Numbered from the stretch's first letter, positions 11,860 to 25,400 are shown. The stretch is 64,000 nt of DNA from Globodera rostochiensis (GCA_018350325.1 JAEVLN010000020.1:1271796-1335795); one strand, 5' to 3'. A program made the numbers and translations. Notes: a model not told the origin generated them from the letters alone.

Positions 11860-13040
11860 GAAAATTCTCAAAACCAAAAAAAAAGAGTTTTTATTTACAT
11901 TTTCCCAATACACATATTACAATATAATAGTAGCAATTCTGTGTTGTGTTTTATACTTCCATTCCTATCATTCAATCAATCAATTGTATCGCTGAAATCT
12001 CACCCGAATTCATTCATAAATTTGTAGCCCGGGGCGTGCGTGTCCAAAGGTTTTGCTTGAGCGATTATTCCGTTTTTGTTAATTCCTTTTAATTTTTGTC
12101 ATTTTTAATAGGAATATTCTACAAAATGTGCTTCGTTTCTCGGCAATTAGATATGTGCAAAATGAGGAATCTATTTGCTGACCTTTAAATAGCTCTGGCT
12201 GGACCTGTTCCTCCCCTTAGCCGCCGTTCATTTGCATATTTATGTCAAATTGAATTTGTCAAAAAATATATGCCATTTTAATTCTTTTGTTAAAAGTCTG
12301 CTGATTTATAATTATATTCTTTTCAATATTTCCCAGCAACTAAATTTGTGTTTTGTAGCCCTTTAATAAGATATTTAATGATAAAATGAAAGCATTGGTC
12401 CATAAGTTTGAATCTTTTTTTTGTTAGAACATTTTTCTGTTTAGTAATCGAATGGCACATTTTGTTCGGAATATTTTTTTTGTCCCTTCAAAGAAGCGGA
12501 AATTGCCCCGAAGGGCGATTAAATGAAAAATTTGGCACAAAATGGTGTGAAATTGCGGGTTTTTGTGCCTCGCCGGGGGATTGGGCGGATTTCACCCCTT
12601 TAGGGCATGGATTCGGATGTTCTCTCGCGTGGGGACATTTTGGTTGGCCCATCATTTTTGGTTTTGGGGGAATTGAGGTCCCTTCTCTTTCCAATAACAG
12701 AGAGTGTTGCCAAAATTGGAATTGTTTTTTAAAAGCAAACGATTCGAATAGAATTGTTTTTTGGGCTTTCGAATGCTCTTAATAAATTTGTGGTTTATAA
12801 TGCCAAAAATGGGGGGGGGGGGTTTGCAGTTTATGGCCCTAGCTTTTTGCTTTTTCTGAGAGCTTAACGGTGGGTAGCCTGCTGAAATTCGATTTATTCA
12901 GATTCTAATCCAAATTCTGTAATATTTTTGGAAGAATGGTTTGTTTGGGGGTTTCGGCAGAGTTTAAATACCCCCCCCCCCTTTTTCATTACCATCCGCC
13001 GCTCCCCCACGCCGTTGGCCCCCCAGGCGCCGCCAATTCA
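11860..13040. other. Intergenic interval
   Basis: This separates alpha-adaptin from the arrestin-domain gene, both on the plus strand. It is AT-rich with a G run at about 12811-12820 and a C run at about 12970-12980. An open frame at 12936 runs into the arrestin start, but residues before MSAQLRQLTIELEE do not resemble the family. No other gene is visible. Confidence 0.55.
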
Positions 13041-16000
13041 ATGAGCGCCCAACTTCGCCAGCTGACCATCGAATTGGAGGAGGGCGACGTGTGCTTTGCG
13101 CCCGGCGATGTGATGTCAGTGCCATTTGTTTGTTTTGGCATTTGCCAATGTTTGGATGGTCCTAAACCGTCTAAAATGAACGATCTGATGATTATTCGTT
13201 TTGGATTTCCCGCGGGAACAGAAAATTTAACTTTTAGTGTTCATTGGGGTTGGGTCGTGGGACGGGCGCGATTCCCCACGTATTTTCAGCGACCCGACGA
13301 AATGTGGCCGGAATTTTCGCTTTTTCCCGTCCCCGCCAAATTAATGGCCCTTTTTTCCCGCTGGGCTCAATTTAAACATTTCATTTGGGCCGCTGTTAAA
13401 AGTGAAATGCCATTCCTAAGTCTTTGGATCAGTTTGGCAATGACCAACCAGAAATGATAGGACTTGATTTAAAAGTCGTTTTAATCCCCCCCTTTCTTGC
13501 CTTTGGTCATTGTGCCTATTGCACTCATTTGCCAGTTCTGGTTATATCGTCATCGGAGTGTCGCAACCGGCCAACGGAGCGCCACCGCCATACGGTGCCG
13601 ACGATGGCATGGCGGAACAGAACCAACTGGAGATGATCGAGCTCAAGTTGCGCATGCATGGCACGGCCAAAGTGAAGGGAAGACATAAGGTGGGAATTAA
13701 AATACTCGGATTAAATTTTAAATTTTTTGAATTAAAAGCATTTTAAGGGCAATCCGGCCAAGGAGTTGACGGACGTGGCGTTGGACCTGCTGGGGGTTGG
13801 AGAGCTGAGGCAATGTCCGGACGCGCGACAGATCCAGCCGGGCAGTGAAAAGCTGGTCAAATTTGAGGTTGGGCGGTACTTTTACAAATTTCTTTTGTTT
13901 GAATTAAACCTCGAGAATTTTTTACAATTTTCAAGAAAATCGAGTTGACCTAACAAATTGGTAATTTTCAAATTTTTCTGATTTTTTTAAGCTTCAACTT
14001 CCAGCCGCGGGTCTGTGCACTTCGTTGGAGAGCAAAAGCGCCTCCGTTCTATACACATTGCGGGTGGCACTCGTCTACAGAAATTTTGGTGAAAACATTC
14101 GCATATTTTAAAATCGACGAAAAAACCAAAAATATTATTAGAAAAAAAAGTCAATTTAAACACCGAAAACCGTGCCAACAGCCGGTCTATAATTTTAGAA
14201 ATCAGATTGGCATAATTTTTATATTCTAAAATTCAAAAGACAACGAAATTCGACGCGTAAACGCCGTCCGCGGCTTCACCGTTGTGGAGCGTTTCGATCT
14301 TGCGCTGTTGCCGGACAGTTATTTTGAACCGACGGCACACCATCTAGTCAAAAAGTGCCGAATTTAGTGCGCGAATTTGGCACTAAATAATACTTTCTCC
14401 ACAGATTCGGCCTTTTCTCCTGCACCGGCGGACAACTACGGTAAACAACTGCAGGGAAGGGGAGGGAGTACGGTAGAAGGGAATTGCAGTACGGTAACAG
14501 CGGCGGGAGGGGAGGAAGTAGCAGTACGGTAACAACGGCGGGAGGGGAGGAAGTACTGTAGAAGGGGGTTGCAGTACGGTAGAGGGAGTACGGTAGAAGG
14601 GGATTGCAGCTGCAGGGCAAAAGGATTGTCTGAATTTTGAAATGCAGGCTCAACTTCTCCATCTGTCGATCGGCTTTTGTCTGCGGCGAAAACATTATTA
14701 TTGAGGGTAAGAATATAAATTATTTAAAAATGTACAAATTCAGGGCGCCTGGAGAACAGAACGGACAGACGTGTGGACAAAGTGGCCGCCGTCCTGCAGC
14801 AAGTTGTGGTCGTCCACGGCAGCTCGAAGGTGCCGGAGGGGGGCGGGGGGAACTATTCGAGAGTCTCGAGACTTTCTAAGACGGACGATCTCAATCTTCT
14901 GGACGTTTCTGACATTCACGAGGACAACTTGGCACTGTTTGTGGACCAGGGCACCACCCTGAAAATCGGTGGCAGCGTTCTTAACATTTAATTTACGCCA
15001 ATTTGTCTTTTGAAGATCGCTATTTTGCGCTTCCACCGCTCCCGCCAAGGTGCCGCAATTTTAATAATGCTTATTACTTAACGATGACAACGGTTAAACG
15101 CCTAAGGGCGGCGGCGACATAAAGAGCCAAGACACCCCCCCCCCAGCAGTCCCCGTTTGCTGGGTGAACTGATCATTGCCCCGAGGCGTGTGGGTTCAAT
15201 TCCCGCCCGGTCATTTTGTTTTACATTACAAAACTACCGTACTCACCAATTTCCGCCCCTTGCTTAAGTACGGTAGCACTGGACGGCACTGAACCGTCGG
15301 CGCTCGATGAAAATACGGCAGCGGCGGCAAAAATGGACAACAAACTCCACCACCATTACCTGCAACAGCACCGGCGTTCCTTCAGCGGGAGCCGCCGGAT
15401 GAGTTTTGGCGGAACTTTGCCCGCAGGCAAAAATTTCAAATTATTCTTTTTTAATTTCTCAAATTTTACTGGGGGTTCAAGAGATCGGGGGATTCGAATA
15501 TATTTAGTATTTTATCACTGTTTTCGGAACGAACTCGAATTGGGGCATCTGATAATTTAATAAATGGAAATTCTTGTCCCTATTAGCGCCGGGGGGGCTG
15601 CAGCATCACTTCCTCCGTGTGTTTTACCAGTTGAGCTTACGCGTGAAAACCGGAGGTACGGTAGAAGTACGATATTGTAAAGCTTATATTTATTTAAAAA
15701 ATTGTCTAAAATACAAAATAAAATAATGATTTAATTTGTTGTCCCAAAAGGTGTGGAGGTGATGGAGATCAACGTGCCCATTGTGATCGGCAGTTTGCCG
15801 CAGCGTACAGCCAACGGGGTAAGGGACCAAAATTGGAAAGTTTGTTGAGTTGGTTAGTTTTGTCTATTGTTGGCCAACATAATCCCGGGCAATTTGAGTG
15901 AGAAGAATTGGCCACCTTTTTCCAATATTTTGTTCCAATTGATTGGGACTTTAATCCACCAAATCCTCCCTCGGCACTCAGTTGGCCCGTTCCGCAACCT

Positions 16001-17119
16001 TTGATGTTGCACTGTCGAAGCCGCCCCGCTCGGCACTCAAAGCGCCTCCGGCGCCATTGCCACCCACGACCTGCGTGCCGCACAATACGTTCGCGCGTGC
16101 GGCACACGAAGTGGCTGTCCCGCCAGCAGTGTTTCGCGTCGGCGAAGAGGTTGGCAGGCCGCAGGCGCTGTTCATGCAGAGTCGCAAGGACGCGTGCGCC
16201 AAGTTGGGCGCGCCCAGCGAGATGTATCTGTGCAGCAAATCGCAGGTAAAAGCCGGTCAAATTTTGATTCAAACAGTAATTAACCAAATTGGTCCGATTT
16301 AAGAACCTATTTCTTAGTCTTTCTCGATCAGTCCATTTTTTGATGCATTAAAAATAGAAAATTCAAAATTGTGAAGCTTTAAAAATAATTTTGATTAGCT
16401 GACCTTCACAAACAAATACCCTTTCTACGTGAACATGCCGACGTCGTCCAAACAGAGCAGAAAAGTGTCGTTGTTGGCCAACGCAATTCGAACCGAAAAT
16501 TCGTTCATCGCCGCACTTCGCAAGGAGCAAAGTTTGGGTCAGAAAATTTAAAATCATTAAAAAAGATTTTAATTTTAAATTGTTTTAATTTTGTTTAGTG
16601 TCCGAATGGAAGAAGCGAAAGGACGCGGAGGAGAAGACGCGCAAAATGTCGACGAGCGTCCAGGTCCGTCCAATGTACAAAAACAATTTAATTATTTTGT
16701 ATAAAAATGATTTTTAATTTTTAGGGTTGGAGTTTGATCATTCAAAATTCCCCTAACAATTGCAGAAGGAAAAGCGCGAAATGGCGCCAAATTCGGCTTC
16801 ATCCCATCCATCGGATGCAAATTTGAATGGCGCACCAACAATCGATCTTCGGGGTTCTGTATCGACGGATACAGTACTCTTGCAACAACCAACACAGACT
16901 ACAGAACCCAATGCCAGTCCACCGCCTACAGTAACCACCGTCATGCCAACACTTACAATAGCCGATTTCAAACCGCTGACCACTACGGTAGGATGGACAT
17001 CGAAATTGGCGCCCGCTGCTGCTCAGTTACCGCCCGTGGAAACGACGGCAGCGTCAAATTTGAGGCGCGGTGACAGCCTTGGCGATTTGAGTGGACAAAC
17101 TGTGGGCCGAATACTGTAG
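13041..17119 (+). CDS. Arrestin-domain-containing protein
   Basis: Alpha-arrestin (ARRDC/TXNIP-like) proteins are membrane-trafficking adaptors that link cargo to ubiquitin ligases. The N-domain is visible as CFAPGDV|ISGYIVIGVSQP, IELKLRMHGTAKVKGRHK and a typical beta-strand pair near KFELQLPAAGL. The C-domain follows at VKKFGLFSCTGGQLRLNFSI, AFVCGENIIIEG, VDKVAAVLQQVVVVHG, FYQLSLRVKTGG and EVMEINVPIVIGSLP. Exons: 13041-13114, 13536-13689, 13748-13867, 13992-14088, 14240-14354, 14405-14440, 14648-14706, 14744-14968, 15277-15426, 15587-15655, 15751-15818, 15982-16245, 16399-16537, 16599-16663 and 16766-17119. They sum to 1989 nt, 662 residues, longer than usual because of a ~50-residue insertion (15277-15426) and a ~250-residue Ser/Thr/Pro-rich tail. 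I saw no PPxY motif. The intron after 15426 uses a GC donor. The insertion exon is the least certain part. Confidence 0.85.
14441..14647 (+). repeat. Degenerate intronic minisatellite with TACGGTA cores
   Basis: The intron after arrestin exon 6 is filled with imperfect repeats. The words GTACGGTAGAAGG and GTACGGTAACA alternate with a purine-rich GGCGGGAGGGGAGGAAGTA block that occurs twice. The same TACGGTA word recurs elsewhere in introns and spacers of the window. Confidence 0.7.
15083..15215 (+). pseudogene. tRNA-like remnant (type II, Leu/Ser-like) in an intron
   Basis: Inside the arrestin intron, GTGGGTTCAATTCCCGC forms a classical T-arm (5-bp stem, 7-base loop starting TTC), followed by CCGGTCA as an acceptor-like 3' strand. 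About 110 bases upstream is TGACAACGGTTAAACGCC, like a damaged acceptor plus D-arm. A C run interrupts the middle and no clear anticodon stem forms. A tRNA-derived SINE or dead tRNA is more likely than a working gene. Confidence 0.25.
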
Positions 17120-17793
17120 CATGCTTTTGCCAACATTCATACTGTAGACTTTGTTCGGTACTCCGAATGACCCGCGGGCACAGTCCGATCACTTTAATTA
17201 AATGTTTTATATAAATACGTAAAATGATTTTTTATGTTCAAAAAGTGATGAAAATGGACGGCGGCAAGCTTTTTTAAATAAAGGAAAAGCCCAGTGCTTA
17301 TGCCCCAAAGAAAGTCAATTTCAGAAGCCACGAAATTAGCATGGCGCCCAGCAGCTTAACTGAAAGTGTCCCCTCCGGGGGGGGCATTTGGGCTCTTTTG
17401 TTCCCTTCCGCTTACGGCTAACAATATTAGAACAGCAAAACGATCAGCTTTATTGAACAAATATTTTTTGAACACGAATAGGTACAACAAATTAAATGCA
17501 AATACAAATTCAAATGGGAATGATTTTAATGGCTTTCAGGGGGCTAACGGACAAAATGGAGTTGGGATGTTATCATCATTCAGTACCACATTTGAAGTCC
17601 CAACAAAGTTTTCGAAAGTTACAATAACTAATTTAGGAAATTCGATGTTTCGATTAGTTTAGAGCTAATTAAGTGTTCAAATTTGGGGCACTGAAAGCGG
17701 GAGGATAGATAAACTGTTGCTGTAGTCAAAGAAAATGGGGGCTTCTCTCGGCTCGTCAACAATTTTTATGTTCCACCGATTCGACAATTTCTC
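17120..17793. other. Intergenic interval between convergent genes
   Basis: This holds the 3' ends of the arrestin gene (plus) and the prominin gene (minus). A 98-codon open frame at 17366-17662, rich in Asn, has no recognisable similarity and no supporting neighbours, so I do not call it a gene. A G run near 17380 is the only repeat. Confidence 0.5.
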
Positions 17794-20700
17794 TCAGCGC
17801 CGTTGCGTGGTGCCACCGCTGACCAAGCTCATGCTGTAGGCGGGCGGATGGTTCAGTTCCTGGTAGCCATAGTTGGAGGTGGCGTACGGTGAGGTGATCT
17901 GTTGTGCGTACTGCTTGGCCCCGTTGTGGTTGTGTTGCTGGGATGGCAACAGATGGTACTGTTGCTGCTGGTGGGAGCCGACCATTCCGTAAATGTCGGT
18001 GGCGAACGCGTCATGTCTTGGCGACGTGTCCCCGGTGTGCATGGAACTAAATGGAATGGAAATGAGACATTTCTGACCCTATAAATGCCATCAACGGGCA
18101 GAATTTCACAGAAACTGGGGCTGACTATTTGACGTAGGAATGCGTGTGGTGGTACAGCGGGTTCAGTGCGGTGGCCAACACAATGATCGGAAGCAGAAGA
18201 GCCAGGCCGACGGCCATTGCTATCCACAGGGAATTCTGTGTGAAATTTCTTTACTCTAAATCCCCCCGGGGGAGAATCGAAAGGAAAACGTCAGAAATTG
18301 TACCCCAAAAGTGTTGCTTTTAATTCCTTCTTTTGATTCTGATGAAAAGCCTTTCCCTACCAATGGGTCCAACGCGTAGTCGCAGAGCGCGACGCGTACA
18401 TTGCTCGCAATGGAGGCCAGCGGGGCACAGCTCGACACTTCGGTGGTCATCTTCAGAATAAAAATTTAAACAAAAACGTCAAATTCTCGAGAGATTTCGT
18501 CCAATTAACCCTATTTTATGATGCTTTTGCATGCTTTTGAGCACAAATTAAAAACAAAATCATTCCATTCTGAGAACCAAAAACTTTTTGTCCCGCCCTT
18601 TTTGTGCCAGAATTGACGTGCCGAATGATTGACGTGCCGTTCGTAGATGCGCACGCGTTCGAGCAGTTCGTCCGCCACCTCGCCGGCCACCGCTTGCAGC
18701 TGCGCGCGCAATTTGTCCTTCGAGCTCAGCTCGGTCTCCGCGTGCTGCAAATTCTCCAAAAGAAGGGAGGCGTTGAAGCGCAACGCGTGCACCTGCAGAA
18801 AAATTAGATTAATACAATTGTTATTTCTTATAAAAACAAATTAAAATGGTGAAAAATAATCTCCAAACAATTTCCCACCTCACGCTGCAGCTGCTCCAAC
18901 TGACCACACGTTTGTTCGAGCTGTGCACGCACTTGGACCTAATCGCATTTGAAGTTTTTTGTTTAGAGAAAAGCTGATCGGGCAATAAACACTGATTCAG
19001 TGAATATCCGGGGGTTTATTCAGTCCTTATCTGGCTCATGCTGGACCCAAAGGACCCAAACATGGACCAGACATGATTAAGATGTCTTTGGTTTATATAA
19101 AGTAATGCGGCAGGAATTTCTGGCACTTGCCGTGTCAGGCCGAAGCTCCTCCAAGAAGTGCATCACGGCGTCAAGTTCGGCATGGTTTGGGGCGGAAGTG
19201 CCCGAGGAATTGTCGCTGGCGCCAGCATCGCCGGCCTCAACCTCTCCGGATTGGGACAAATGGCGAAGCTCCGCGATGACGCCCTCCAGCGCGAAATGCT
19301 TGTGTTGGGTGCAAAACTGAAAAGTTTTTGATTTCAAATTTCTAAATCCATCAGTTTCAGCCTAAAAAACTGCTCGTCTCACCTGCTCCACGCCGGAGGC
19401 GTTCCACTCGGGCACCCGCACTTGCCCGAGGCGTTGCAGTGCCTGACGCATCGGCGCACTGAAGAAGTGCCATTGGCGTGCACTCAGACGCGGGTCGTCC
19501 GACACCATGCCGTGGGAAAGCGCTTCGTCGATGAGCTGATGGGAGGAGAGATTGTCCAGGATGGACCTCTGCTGAAAGAATTTGTGAACTTTTATCCCTG
19601 CTTTGTATGCTCTAACAACTAACCAGGTACTGATAGTCGTCCTGGAGGCCTTCTCGCCCGACCAGCTTGAACTTCTTGTCCAGCCCAAACATGGTGTACA
19701 GCGTTCGCTGCTGGGCGCACTCGCGAATAAAATCGGCCGGACGCCGCTGATCCGTGAACAGTTGACCAAGCGAGAAGTGATCAATGCCGCCGGACGCCGA
19801 CTGGCGAGTCGAGCTGGACGACGGTCGGTCCAGGCCGTACAAACGGACCAGACGATCGAGTAGCTAATGGCAGAACAAATTTTAGGTTGGAAGCCGACTT
19901 TTGGAATATTTTAATTGTCTACCGTAAGGAAGTCCGGCCGTTGCAGGGGCTCCTCCAACGGACGGCACACCAAATGGGAGGCATTGGCACCAAAAAGCAT
20001 GGCAACAGCAGCAATAAGTCCGAACACACTCATCAAAGCCAGAGAAAGCCAGATAGAGCTGAAAAGCATTCAAGCTTTTGAAGCAGTTCATGCCAGAATT
20101 GTTTTTAACGATTGATCCGGCTGCTTGATGGATCATTCAAATGATCTGACCAAATTGTATCGATCAGATCACACGGCAATCATTCGATTATTTAAATCCC
20201 TCAGATTAAAAGACAAAATTTTGATCTGATCAGTGCACTCACCAGGAGAAAAAGGAGGCGCCGGTGGAGCGCACGCAGCAGTCGTCGTCGAACTCGTTGG
20301 GCCGTCGTCCGCAACAGCCGTAGCACAGCCCAAGCAGCAGTGCCAGTGCCAGAAAGGCGAACAAACCGGACACCTTAATCGACGGCACTTACAATCAGTG
20401 CCATTTTAACCAACCACGAGGGCGCCGATCCAGCTGAAATTAGAGAGTTTAATTTTAATGGCATATTGGCCAAGTCAACTTGGCACTTTTTGTTGCCGAG
20501 TTGGGTTAGGACTTTATGTGCAAAAATATCAACATTTACCCGAAATGCACCGCGTGGCGGAAGTGTTCCCTCTGCAGCATTATCGGGTCCATAATGTGTT
20601 CGTCTAGAAAGCGCAAGTCCACGCCCTTGATCGTGGTTGCAAGTTGATCCTGCAGCGCGTGCAGCGTGCGGTCCAACGCGTGCAGGCGATCGTTTGCGTC

Positions 20701-22465
20701 TGATCGGGGAAAGGGGAGACTGAACTGATCCATTCTGAGTTCCTTCTGATCACTCATTTGTCAACCAAAATTTCTATTTGCTCACCGCCTCTGCGCGAGT
20801 CGACCACCTGCTGAACGCCCCGCTGCAGCAGCAACATTCCTTCGGTTGCCGGCGCAAATTTTGCCTCAAGGTCCATTTGTTCAATGTCGCGCAATGCCGG
20901 CGGCACTTCCTCGGGCAACAATTCCGACTAAACGGACAAAAGAAAATTAAAATTCCATATTTTGCCACGACCACTTCGCGCACGCGCTCCACACTCTCCC
21001 AGTCGGCCGCCTTGTCCTCCTCCTCCGCCTCGGCCAGTTCCAACACGGGCGCGAGCGCCTGCCTCGCCTGATGGCACAACGCTACGCGAGCGCCATCCTG
21101 AAAGCGTACGCGCGCGTAAATTAAAATTTATGGAACGCTTAATGCAACTTCTTTAAATTTAAATGTTTGGCGTGCTGCCCACCTTTGATGTCCGTTCGCA
21201 TTCGCGCAATCCGTCGCGTGCTTGTCGCAAGCGCAGCAGGCGCGTCTGCAGTGCATGCCGCGCGTCCAACACTCGCGGAAGTTCGCGGCTCAGTTCGTCG
21301 AAATGCTTTCGCATCGGTCCCGCATCTGCAAAGTCAGGATAATATTTAATTTCCCCTCTATCTTTTGTTAATCGCCCCCGGCGTACTGTTCGTTTTAGTG
21401 ATCATTTCGTCGATCAGATCGGTGCCGGTCACTCGTTTCAGTCGCCCAACCACCGCCTCGCCGGCTACGTCCAGCGCCCGATTCAGCGAGCCATTCAGCA
21501 CATAAAAATCGTCTCGAAGCAATTTTCGAATTCGCTGTAATTTATAAAATTTTATAAATTTAAATTTATATTTAATTTTTTTTTCACGACTTCAACTGTC
21601 TCGCTGCGGTAGATGAACACGTCGCTGGCACAGTAATGAAGGCGGGTGGGCAACTCGTCCAGTCCGTGTTGGGCGTACTGGGTGTTGATCAACAAAATCG
21701 CGGCACAGAATCTGAAAGCAATAATCCAAGTGTTTAATGCCATGCCTTTTCCCACTGGCACTCACATGTTTGCCACAACGAGAAGTCCGAGCAGTGCGTT
21801 CAGCACCAGACGACGCGCACCGTCGAAGCGGCGATCAGAGAGAAGCGCCTTCTCCGAGCGCTGTCCTCTACAACAGCAGCAGGACACGCAGCGGTAGGCC
21901 AAGTAGAGCAGCGTGAAAAGGGGCGGCACCGCGACGAGGAGAAGGGCACCGATCAACCACCAAAGTTCAAAGTCCACCCACTGATCACCGGGGGGGGGGC
22001 ACATTTTCATTATTAATTTTTAAAGAAATTAATTCATAACAAATAAATGCCAATGCCCACCTGATCCCTTCGCTCCACAAATGATTGCTTCCAGGCATCC
22101 ACGTTGCCGAGCAAAGCGTCATCCGAAAGAAGTTCTGAGAAAGGTTCAAAATTACCAACAAAAAAACAGAAAAGACGCGTTCGGTTCGGACTTTGGTGCG
22201 GAAATGTGCGCGACAGCGTGCGGATGAGAGCGTTCTGCGCGCGTTGTAACGTGCGCATGGCCGGGTCCGGTTGGTTTGCCTGCTCCGCAAACAAACCGCA
22301 GCGATAGGGCTCCGACGCGCGGAAGGGCTCAAAACGCAATAACGGCACACTTTCGGAAGAGGAGGGCACATTTCGTCCCGGATGCGCAGTTTCCGTGACG
22401 GAAGCGGCAACCAGAATGGCCAACAAAATAGCCACCGGAAACGCTGTGGGGGACGGCACTGGCAT
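17794..22465 (-). CDS. Prominin-like five-transmembrane protein
   Basis: Prominins (CD133 family) are cholesterol-binding pentaspan glycoproteins of plasma-membrane protrusions. A signal peptide (FPVAILLAILVAASVTETAH) opens at 22465. TM1 (WLIGALLLVAVPPLFTLL) leads to a Cys-rich RCVSCCCCRG loop; TM2 is NALLGLLVVANIFCAAILLI. A long helical loop, TM3 (GLFAFLALALLLGLCYG), GCCGRRPNE and TM4 with MLFGANASHLVCRP match the family. A second helical loop, EVSSCAPLASI...LCDYALDPL, TM5 (IAMAVGLALLLPIIVLATAL) and a Gln/His-rich tail follow. Nineteen exons: 22061-22465, 21766-21980, 21588-21711, 21387-21534, 21183-21325, 20972-21097, 20786-20927, 20540-20699, 20415-20433, 20243-20373, 19923-20058, 19624-19863, 19383-19571, 19131-19316, 18879-18938, 18634-18792, 18361-18450, 18134-18235, 17794-18072. 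Total 3054 nt, 1017 residues. The intron below 19131 starts GCAAGT; exon 9 is 19 nt. Confidence 0.88.
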
Positions 22466-25400
22466 TTTCCCTAATTATTAGCAAATCATTTTGATGAACA
22501 CTCTGAAAATTTTATATTATTAAATTAAAATGTTATATTTTTATAAGATTGAAATAAAAGATACATAAGAATTTGATTATAACTCGAATTGAATGATTAG
22601 TTAGTTTCAAGTCCAAGCAGTCCAAATGTCCCCCCCCCCCCGTCCTTTGAGGTGGACAATCATCAAATCACATCAATCCATTCGCCGATCGATGAGTGTC
22701 CGTCCGTCCCCCGCCCTTCGCCCCTTCGGCGAAATTCACAAAAAGCAAACATTCGATACGGGGGAGGGGAGGGGGGGGGGGATGATGGATGGATTGGACG
22801 ACGAAGAGATAAGGTGGGGGGGGTGGGGGGGGATCGGTGAGTTGTCGCCGGGGGGGGGGGGGAATCATTGGTCGTGGAATTTAATGAGCAGAAATGGGGG
22901 AAAGAGAGGCGACGATGGGAGCAAAACTCGTCATCGAATGGAAGTGATTTTAAAAACAATTCAACAAAAAATGCTTTTTCCATTTTAAAATTGACGAAGT
23001 TTATAACTTTCCTTTCATAAAAGCTTTTCTGAGTGAATATGCCTTAAGGGGAGAGGCGGTGGTTACTGCGCAACCCTTCCTTCCCCTGAGGGCATAACTC
23101 ATTTGTCAGTAACGACGTCATGGCAGTAAAGGCAAATTGGATTAATTCAGCGATGTGTTTGGATGTTTTGGTCATCGACAAGTCCGGGCCGAAATTGTTC
23201 CACGGAACAGAAAATATTTGATGGAAAATTCTGAAGACATTTTCTTCGATTTGATTTGTTTAATTTATTTAAGATCAAGCCGGTGAAAACAGTCAAATAC
23301 CGGACCACCCAAGTAAAAAGAGGGGGCGGGGGGATTTTTTGAATTTTAAAGAATCAAAATTTTATTTGAATTGTCAGCCGCACAACACACCGATGCCCCC
23401 CGGCGTCCATTCGTCCGCCCTTCGGGGGATGGACGGAATGAATAAAAGTAATTAGCATCTTTGGGGAGGGGCGGACGGACGCATTTGCATAATCCAAATT
23501 AAAGTTTGGCTGTTTCTGTTCACAAAATGTCAGCAATAGACGAACATAATTATAATCGCCTGAGGCGAAATTACGAAAATTCTGGCGTCGGGTCGCCTGC
23601 CCGCCGGGCATTTTGCATAAATCTTTTAAATATAACATTAAAACTATAATCTATTAGGGATGTTCGAGAATCTCGTTTCTCGAGTGGAGAAATTTCTCGG
23701 TTTTTGGATCTCGGTCTCGATTCTCGGCAAATTTCAAGTTTCAAACATCCCTTAATATACAATTAAAATGGGCAATTAAAGGGATATGCCATTCATTTGG
23801 CGCATTGATTTTTCCTACCCCAAAAGCCTCAATTTGGCACATTATGCAAATTGACCCTTTGGGGGTCAATTTCATACTTTCCCCGGGCAAAGGGACTTTG
23901 GGTAAATGAGAAGAATTGGGCACCAAAAACGGTCAAAATGTAAAATCGAAAATATTTCCATAAATAAATATGAAAATGCAACAAATTGCACAAAAAAAAT
24001 GTCACAAATTTACACGGAATATGCCGGGAATGCATAAAATGCCTTCTAAAATTCGGTCACCCTCAAATGCGTCGTTGGAATGGAAATCGTCTCCTTAAGA
24101 CCCAATTTACCCCGCGGGGAGGAAAGAATGGAATGCCCATCGATTTCCTCTCCCCCCCCCCAACCCCCCGCTTTTAATTTGCTTGGGGGGATGGCTTTTG
24201 GCGATGCCTTCCGGGGTGTTAGGTATAAATAGCCTGCGGCGTTGACAAAAATCAAAAATTGAGAACCAAAATTATGAGAAAAAGGTGCTGATTTGTGATT
24301 TGAGGTGAGCATTTTTACATAAATACGAATAAATTCGGTTGGTTAAGATTTGACTTTTTTGGGCCACGGAGTCTCTGCGCTCTCATCGGAATTTTGATCG
24401 GCGGTTGGCTGGGGAATTTAGTGAACGCCGGGGGGGGGGGGATGGATTGGACGGACGCGACCGATCAGAGCGCCTCCGATCGGTGCTTTTTATGCGAGAA
24501 ACAATGATTTTTGGATTAAAAACATCACAAAATCGCTTTTTTTCTTCCAATTTAAAAAAAAGGAGGATGGAATTTTTCAATTAAATATTTTAACATTAAA
24601 AACACTATATTTTGTCTTTAAAAATGAAAAGCCAATTATTTTTAATTGTACTTAAATAAACTTTTAACAATTATAACATTTTTTTCATTTTAAGTTGCCG
24701 TTTTAAATAATAGAGAATGTATGTCTTTTATGTTTATGCAACTAAAAAGATTATTTTGGGGAGTGGAAGAACACATTAACGCCCGAAACATCCAAAAGAG
24801 CCTCCAAATTATCCCCCCAGGGGACGGAATGGACCCTTTAGCCTTCTAATCCATAAATCTTTGTCGGACATCCAATCGATCGGTCTTTCAATCTTCAGGA
24901 AGGGTTTTGGATGAAATGGGGCGGCGGGTCGACACCAAAAGGCGCCATTTCTTTTTTAGGTTTGGTTGAATTCTTAATAATTGAGGATTTTGTCTTTCTT
25001 AATTCGATTAAAAGCGCTAAAATCAGCGGACGTAAATCCTCTAATCCCCGATTTGAGCATCCCCGATCATTGATTTGGTCGGGGTTCCACCCCCGTCTCC
25101 ATTAAACTCTCTGAACACAATGCGATCACTGACAAACGATGTGATCGAAAACGAAGAAAGGCATTCTGGATGGATGGACGTGCCTTTTTGGGCCAATTGG
25201 CATTCTGTGCCGTGTAACAATTGGCAACGCTTAAATGGGAAGTGAATGGACGAATTGTGGCAAGAAATGTGCGGGGGAGGGAGGGGAGACCGTCGCGACC
25301 TTCAGGGGGCGAGGGGGGGGGGAGCCTCGACGGATGACGGCGGATGAAATTGGATAGAACAAATAGCAGCACAATCTTCAGACTTTATGCTTTTCAACAA

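Noticed and set aside
12936..13457. 173-codon frame as the arrestin N-terminus
   Set aside because: The arrestin fold begins at MSAQLRQLTIELEE (13041), and the frame reads through a GTCAGT donor at 13115 that is needed to restore SGYIVIGV.
17366..17662. 98-codon Asn-rich open frame as a gene
   Set aside because: It has no family similarity, no splice context and low-complexity composition, and sits between two convergent 3' ends.
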